From: Christensenella sp. UBA7588 | Lineage (GTDB): Bacteria; Bacillota; Clostridia; Christensenellales; CAG-917 | Assembly: GCA_002478945.1 (NCBI GenBank) | Contig: DLKM01000002.1 | Location: forward strand, 19,741 to 83,740 | DNA: 64,000 bases | Direction of reading: 5' to 3' | Shown: in pieces, positions 59,475 through 64,000 of the stretch | How positions within the stretch are numbered: position 1 is the first letter of the stretch | How the letters are laid out: every line of letters starts with the position of its first letter | Notes under the pieces: model-generated | Told to the model about the DNA's origin: nothing | What the model saw: only the letters and a program-made list of their open reading frames with translations | Databases searched by the model: none | Program-made: the position numbers and the translations under genes

Positions 59475-60075
59475 TGCGCGAAGTGATGTAAAAAGCAAGA
59501 CGATAAAAAGAGAACGCACCGAGTAGGTGCGTCCTCTGAAAAATCGTGCGAAAATGAAAAAGTGCGAAGCACGAAGTTCAAGCAAGCGGAGTGGCGGAGG
59601 TGTGGCAGGAGAATTTGTCCTTGTAAGATTTGAGAGCAACACGCCGATTGCGCGAAGGAATGTAAAAAGCAAGACGATAAAAAGAGAACGCACCGAAAAG
59701 GTGCGTCCTCTGAAAAATCGTGCCGAAAGGAAAGAGTGCGAAGCACGAGGCTCAAGCAAGCGGAGTGGCGGAGATGCGGCAGGAGAATTTTGTCCTTGCG
59801 TGATTTGAGAGCAACACGCCGATTGCGCGAAGTGATGTAAAAAGCAAGACGATAAAAAGAGAACGCACCGAGTAGGTACGTTCTCTGAAAAATCGTGCGA
59901 AAAGGGGAAAGTGCGAAGCACAAGGCTCAAGCAAGCGGAGTGGCGGAGGTGTGGCAGGAGAATTTGTCCTTGTATGATTTGAGAGCAACACGCCGATTGC
60001 GCGAAGGAATGTAAAAAGCAAGACGATAAAAAGAGAACGCACCGAAAAGGTGCGTCCTCTGAAAAATCGTGCTTG
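59475..60075. repeat. Tandem array of ~174-bp units with ABAB pattern
   Basis: Units start at 59475, 59648, 59824 and 59998 (last one truncated). Each begins GCGCGAAG and holds the hairpin CGCACCG...CGGTGCG flanked by GAGAA/TCCTC, then ATCGTGC...GTGCGAAGCAC, GCAAGCGGAGTGGCGGAG and GAGAGCAACACGCCGATT. Units 1 and 3 share AAGTGATG and GAGTAGG; units 2 and 4 share AAGGAATG and GAAAAGG. This indicates duplication of a ~350-bp dimer. ORFs on both strands are by-products. The array runs to the 3' end of the DUF2804 gene at 60080. Confidence 0.9.
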
Positions 60076-60079
60076 CTTT

Positions 60080-61165
60080 TTACATGTGCGTCGTCTTATC
60101 CTCTCCGATACCTATCATTCCGTCGACAACGTATTTTTTGCCGTCGGTGTCGGTAACGTAGCCGCTGATTTTGCCGTAGGGCAATGCGTAGTAGCACATA
60201 AGCGGAATGGGCATATAGAACACTTTGCTAATCTCAAATTTGATGTCGACGATACTTGCGCCCGCTTCGTCTTTGATGTACCAGACTTTGGCTTTCTTTT
60301 TGCCGTTTTCGTGCGAGAACACGACGGGAGGCATCGGGAAAGATTTGTCGTCAACCCAAATAACGTTTTCGTTGTATTGATGTTGGTCGACGGATTGGTT
60401 GCGAGTGAGGTTGAACGCAAAGTATCTCTTTACGCCGTTATCGTCGATTTGTCCCATTGTCGTAAGCCAATCGTAGTGCGCGTTGAACGGATAGAAGCCT
60501 TTGTGGTCGTCGATGATACCGACCGAACGCTCGTTGGTGGTGTACACTTTGCCGTTGACGGTAATCGTACCCGTGGCTTTGAAAAAGTCCTTTTCGCTGT
60601 ACAGGGCGTTGACGAAATTGCCGTCCTTGTCTTTACCGAGGGGCATAACGCCGTTTGCAAGCGGAGAAATACGCTCGAAATTTATATCGATTGTAAATTG
60701 ACCGTTTTTGCCTTTGGTAAATCCTTTTGCGTGCGCTTTTCCGTTGAGAAAATCGTTTTCAATCTTGTATTCGCTGTTTTTGGTCTTGCAATAGCAGTAG
60801 TCGTTTACGAGTTGAGTCGCAACGTGTGCTTTTTTCTTCGGAACGAGATTGCGCCAGCTGTAAATCTTGTCCTCCGCTTTGTCGTACCACACGAAGATGG
60901 AAAAGCCCATAGGACCTGTGTTGTAAACCGCGCTGATAAGTGCGCCTTCGTCGAGATGCACTTCAAACGCTTCCCATTCCACGAGGCGTGCGGGTTTCAA
61001 AAAGTCGGGCATATTTTTTCCGCAAGGTTTAACGCAATCGAGAAGATTGAGATTTTCAAACGGAGCGTCGAAAGTGCCGAAATGCACTTGTCCGTTTTCG
61101 ACGATAGACTTGGGCGTAGGTGCCGCCAAACGAGTCTCGCTTATGTAATCGGGTAAATTGCTCAT
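60080..61165 (-). CDS. DUF2804 family protein (second)
   Basis: A 361-residue soluble protein with the DUF2804 pattern ERSVGIIDDHKGFYPFNAHYDWLTTMG and WVDDKSFPMPPVVF. It is clearly related in layout to the protein at 55515-56552 but divergent in sequence. The start at 61165 (MSNLPDYISE) follows GGGAGAAAACGAT; a 28-residue upstream extension is rejected. The tandem array abuts its stop. Function unknown. Confidence 0.86.
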   Translation of the reverse strand: MSNLPDYISETRLAAPTPKSIVENGQVHFGTFDAPFENLNLLDCVKPCGKNMPDFLKPARLVEWEAFEVHLDEGALISAVYNTGPMGFSIFVWYDKAEDKIYSWRNLVPKKKAHVATQLVNDYCYCKTKNSEYKIENDFLNGKAHAKGFTKGKNGQFTIDINFERISPLANGVMPLGKDKDGNFVNALYSEKDFFKATGTITVNGKVYTTNERSVGIIDDHKGFYPFNAHYDWLTTMGQIDDNGVKRYFAFNLTRNQSVDQHQYNENVIWVDDKSFPMPPVVFSHENGKKKAKVWYIKDEAGASIVDIKFEISKVFYMPIPLMCYYALPYGKISGYVTDTDGKKYVVDGMIGIGEDKTTHM

Positions 61166-61364
61166 ATCGTTTTCTCCCTTAGTATTGTAATCAAATATTA
61201 TCACAGAATGTGATTGTTGGCAATATATGAAAGCGATTTTTTTGCACAAATGTAAGATATTTTTTCAATTACGTCATCTGTTTGGACTCTTTATAGTGAG
61301 AAATCGAGTTTAGAAACGCCGCAAGCGGGAAATAATTGCCGAGAAAAAGCAAAAGGAGATTTAT

Positions 61365-62624
61365 ATGGCTTTCAATCCGTTTGAACAAAAACCCGAAAAT
61401 ATCGACAAACTGTTTATAGACTGGAAAAATATGTATCCGCAGAGTTATTTCAAGCACGACGTGCATCCGTTTACCAAGTTGCGTTGCATACTCACAAACG
61501 GGGCGGAATACGAAGCGGTGTGGTTCTCGCATCAGTTTTTCCGTCATTGCCCCGACAACGATTTGCGCAGACAACTTGCTCTCGTAAGGAAAAACGAGCA
61601 AGCGCAACAGAAAATAGGCGCGTGCCTCAAGCCAAAGGACGAAACCGTGCTTGAAACGACGATAGGCTACGAGCAACTTGCCGTGGAACTTACAGCGATG
61701 CTTGCGATGCGCGAACCCGATAAGCACGTCAAAGACGCGCTCGATTTTGCGCTGTTGGAGGACTTTGACCACTTGTACAGATACGCCGACTTGTTGGATA
61801 TGGAACACGGTACGCACGCGGAGGACCTTGTGGGAGACCTTACGGAGATTATGCCTGCGAGACCTACGATAACGCATCACAGACACCCGTACGACGAGGC
61901 AAAAAAGCCGATAAACAACAAAAAAGCAAGCCCGATAACAAAACTTGACGTGGCAATAATTACCGCGGCGGAACAGCAAACGATGAACTATTATATGAAT
62001 CAATGCGGTTTTTACACGAGCGATTTGGGGCGTAGGTTGTATCAGGAAATCGCAATGGTGGAGGAGCAACACGTCTCGCAATACGGCTCGCTTATCGACG
62101 TAAAGGAAGGTTGGCTCGAGTGTTGGCTCAATCACGAATACACCGAGTGTTACGTCTATTATTCGTGCTGGAAAGACGAGACGGATAAGAACGTAAAGAA
62201 GATATGGGAACAATGCTTGCGACAAGAAATCACGCATCTGCATATTGCGGCGGAGTGCCTGAAAAAATACGGCAAAAAAGAATGGCAACAAGTTATTCCG
62301 TGCGGAGAATTTCCCGAGCCGTTGGCGTTTAAGTCCACCAAAGATTACGTTCGCAAAGTGATTGCGGACACGGTGGAAAATACCGCCTTGAAAGAGGGCT
62401 ACGTCAACGTCAACGATTTGCCTTGCGACGCCGACTTTTTCAAGTATCAAAAAATCGTAAACTCAAATCGAAAAATGGTGCCGAGTCACAGCGTTATAGA
62501 AGCTCGCATCGACAAATACGGAGAAGATTACAGATACGAAAACGCGCCGAATCCCATTCCGTCGTTGCGAAAAAGAAACGTGGACAACACAAGTCTCGGG
62601 CGTGAAAAAAGTTGCAACAAATAA
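61365..62624 (+). CDS. Ferritin-like diiron protein of unknown function
   Basis: A 419-residue soluble protein. The part at about 195-300 has the full diiron set on four helices: E203 (ITAAEQQTMNYY), E233xxH236 (MVEEQHVSQYG), E258 (NHEYTECYVYY), E288xxH291 (QEITHLHIAAE). The N-terminal half has E103 (TIGYEQLAVELT) and D133xxH136 (LEDFDHLYRYADLL), suggesting a second, degenerate ferritin-like half. The Lys/Arg-rich C-tail is disordered. The start follows AAAAGGAG. It is neither rubrerythrin (no rubredoxin domain) nor ordinary ferritin. Oxidative-stress or spore-associated function is a guess. Confidence 0.75.
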   Translation: MAFNPFEQKPENIDKLFIDWKNMYPQSYFKHDVHPFTKLRCILTNGAEYEAVWFSHQFFRHCPDNDLRRQLALVRKNEQAQQKIGACLKPKDETVLETTIGYEQLAVELTAMLAMREPDKHVKDALDFALLEDFDHLYRYADLLDMEHGTHAEDLVGDLTEIMPARPTITHHRHPYDEAKKPINNKKASPITKLDVAIITAAEQQTMNYYMNQCGFYTSDLGRRLYQEIAMVEEQHVSQYGSLIDVKEGWLECWLNHEYTECYVYYSCWKDETDKNVKKIWEQCLRQEITHLHIAAECLKKYGKKEWQQVIPCGEFPEPLAFKSTKDYVRKVIADTVENTALKEGYVNVNDLPCDADFFKYQKIVNSNRKMVPSHSVIEARIDKYGEDYRYENAPNPIPSLRKRNVDNTSLGREKSCNK

Positions 62625-62784
62625 CGAAACAAAAAGATTATACAATCAAAACAGCACGATAAACACGTTGTATTGTCGTAATAAGAATCGTCCGTCGTAA
62701 GCGCGGGCGATTTTTGCCGTGTGAGCGAATTGTGTTGAAAATAAGAAAAATGTTTGGTATAATTATTGCAAGGAGCAGTAAATT

Positions 62785-63465
62785 ATGCAACTCAACGAAA
62801 AGTATTTTCAACAAGGCAAAGACAAAAATATACAGACAATAGAACAGTCGCTTATGCAAGGAGAAAACATCTTGTGGCAAGGCAAACCGCAAAAGAAAGC
62901 GTTTGTCCTCAACAACGTTTTCAAGATGCTTCCCGTTGCTCTTTTGTGGATTGCGTTCGACGTGTTTTTCATCGTTATGCTCGCAACCACCGCGGACGGC
63001 TTTCCCACCTCGATGATTGCGCCGATTTGCATATTTTTCGTATTGCATCTCGCGCCCGTGTGGATATGGATATACAAGTGCGTTACCGCAAGCAAACGCC
63101 ACAAAAACACAGAGTACGCTTTTACCGACAAGCGCATTATCATTCGTCAAGGTACGATTGCCGTTGACTTCAAAAGCATAGAATACAAGGACGTCTCTGC
63201 CGTCAATATTCGATACGGCGTTATAGACAGACTTGCCAAAGTCGGAGATATTTATATAACTTCTACCGGCAAAGCCTCCGTCCTCGAGGACCTTGAAAAT
63301 CCCTCCGAGATTTCAAAGATTCTTCAAGACGCAATCTCCCAAACCAAGCAAAACGTATCTTTTACCGTCGGTGCAAAAGTTACCTTTGTCAAGTGCAAAT
63401 ATTGCGGATGCAAGAATAAGTCGACGGATACGGTATGTTCTTCTTGCGGCGCACCTTTGGAATAA
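62785..63465 (+). CDS. PH-domain membrane protein with C-terminal zinc ribbon
   Basis: A 226-residue protein. Two membrane helices (about 45-105) are followed by a bacterial PH-like domain (about 110-195, YAFTDKRIIIRQGTIAVDFKSIEYKDVSAVNIRYG...GDIYITS) and a C-terminal zinc ribbon CKYCGCKNKSTDTVCSSCG. The N-terminus (GENILWQGKPQKKAF) resembles YdbS/YdbT-type PH proteins. AAGGAG precedes the ATG. It shares domain types with the 49505 (PH) and 16995/43689 (zinc-ribbon) proteins. No XRE partner. Confidence 0.85.
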   Translation: MQLNEKYFQQGKDKNIQTIEQSLMQGENILWQGKPQKKAFVLNNVFKMLPVALLWIAFDVFFIVMLATTADGFPTSMIAPICIFFVLHLAPVWIWIYKCVTASKRHKNTEYAFTDKRIIIRQGTIAVDFKSIEYKDVSAVNIRYGVIDRLAKVGDIYITSTGKASVLEDLENPSEISKILQDAISQTKQNVSFTVGAKVTFVKCKYCGCKNKSTDTVCSSCGAPLE

Positions 63466-63492
63466 AGCGTCCAAACAGCGAATAACGGCGTC

Positions 63493-63555
63493 AACACCCC
63501 ATTGCCATCAACTCTTTACGTCTTGTAAATTAGGGTTGCTGTCAATGGGGTGTTT
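63493..63555 (+). terminator. Terminator after the PH/zinc-ribbon gene
   Basis: AACACCCCATTG (63493-63504) pairs with CAATGGGGTGTT (63543-63554), with a ~38-base internal segment, followed by TTCCTTTT. Confidence 0.75.
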
Positions 63556-63620
63556 CCTTTTATTCGGGCGACGCACAATGATGTGTGGTCGAGGCGTTAT
63601 TCTCTAAATAAATTAATGTA

Positions 63621-63930
63621 ACTTCCCCCTTCCTCAGGTGTTTCCCCTAAATTAACAATCTAATAGAGTGTTGTCGTAACTCCTCTAAATAAATAACCCC
63701 CTCTTTCCGGACACGCCGGTATTTCTCCCGCCACTCGTATAAGGACAATTCTCTACAACATTATCCGTCGCTCGTGGGGGCGACACTCGGCACTCACATA
63801 GATAGGGATATTTCTCTCATTATGCCACCGTCCTTTGTGTGACTGCTACGCAACAACACGTCACAGTCGGGCGGTACTGCACACACAAGGCTCCCACACA
63901 CAAAAGACAAGCGAATTGACGTTTGACACA
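63621..63930. repeat. Dispersed repeat family B, copy 4 (inverted)
   Basis: Reverse-oriented relative to the other copies: CCCCCTTCCTCAGGTG and TTTCCCCT at 63625, then CACTCGGCACTCACATAGAT, TATTTCTCTCATTATGCCAC and GCTACGCAACAACAC. The middle is diverged. The last 70 bases of the window hold no supported feature. Confidence 0.65.
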
Positions 63931-64000
63931 AAAGATGAAAGCGCAGTCTTTTGCGTGAAGGGAAAGAGGAACACCAAGGCAAAAAGCAAATAATTGACAC

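Noticed and set aside
59375..59923. Long ORFs on both strands across the tandem array
   Set aside because: Unit lengths are not all multiples of three, frames shift between units, and there are no ribosome sites; the ORFs come from repeat composition.
59475..60075. CRISPR array
   Set aside because: Units are ~174 bp and nearly identical throughout, with no short repeat/unique spacer pattern and no cas genes.

Overview
The window looks like a chromosome segment of a strictly anaerobic, low-to-mid GC Bacillota (Clostridia-like, probably gut-associated). The reasons are an oxygen-sensitive class III ribonucleotide reductase with its radical-SAM activase, a 2[4Fe-4S] ferredoxin, rubrerythrin, an Mrp/NBP35 ATPase, the clostridial GlgC/GlgD pair, the Bacillota-type tmk-holB-ricT cluster, and BioY/BirA biotin salvage. 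No rRNA, tRNA, CRISPR array, complete insertion sequence or prophage was seen. The species cannot be named from the sequence alone.

Layout. 1-5.2 kb (minus strand): trxB (cut by the window edge), nrdD fused to a glutaredoxin-like domain, a GtrA-like membrane protein and rlmA. 5.2-7.7 kb: a U32/RlhA-like protein, divergent from rlmA through back-to-back leaderless promoters, then ferredoxin. 7.7-12.8 kb: a DUF898 membrane protein divergent from an XRE regulator, a 59-aa protein, and TetR next to a MacB-like ABC exporter. 12.9-18.4 kb (minus): tmk-holB-ricT, a GH5 lipoprotein and a zinc-ribbon/DUF898 membrane protein. 18.6-28.2 kb: leuS, serS, an M28 peptidase, a MerR regulator with a MerR-type promoter, a two-component system and ispE. 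28.2-42.8 kb: a glycogen block (glgB-glgC-glgD, glgA, glgP, a GH13 amylase, a large MFS carrier) with a 61-aa Cys-rich protein and nrdG inside it. 43.3-50.3 kb: two XRE/membrane-protein modules, rubrerythrin, NBP35, a C_GCAxxG_C_C protein and an alkyltransferase-like protein. 50.3-58.9 kb: phosphoglucomutase, VanW, a ZIP transporter, birA-bioY, DUF2804, an unknown protein and an LCAT-like lipoprotein. 59-64 kb: a fourth XRE regulator, a 174-bp tandem array with an ABAB pattern, a second DUF2804 protein, a ferritin-like protein and a PH/zinc-ribbon membrane protein.

How the genes fit together. Phosphoglucomutase, GlgC/D, GlgA and GlgB make glycogen. GlgP and the GH13 enzyme mobilise alpha-glucan, and the MFS carrier probably moves a sugar. 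NrdD, TrxB and NrdG form one redox and radical unit for dNTP supply. RlmA and the RlhA-like protein probably both modify 23S rRNA.

The most unusual content is regulatory and repetitive. (1) Three divergent XRE-regulator/membrane-protein modules carry a palindrome inside or beside the partner's promoter. Their membrane proteins draw on a shared set of zinc-ribbon, DUF898 and PH/SHOCT domains. (2) Two families of long hairpins have a basal stem that contains the stop codon of the upstream gene; the stem sequence differs from copy to copy but stays complementary. (3) Several genes have promoters whose -10 box ends exactly six bases before the ATG, so their mRNAs should be leaderless. (4) Two dispersed intergenic repeat families (about 230 bp and about 240-310 bp) and a tandem array are present.
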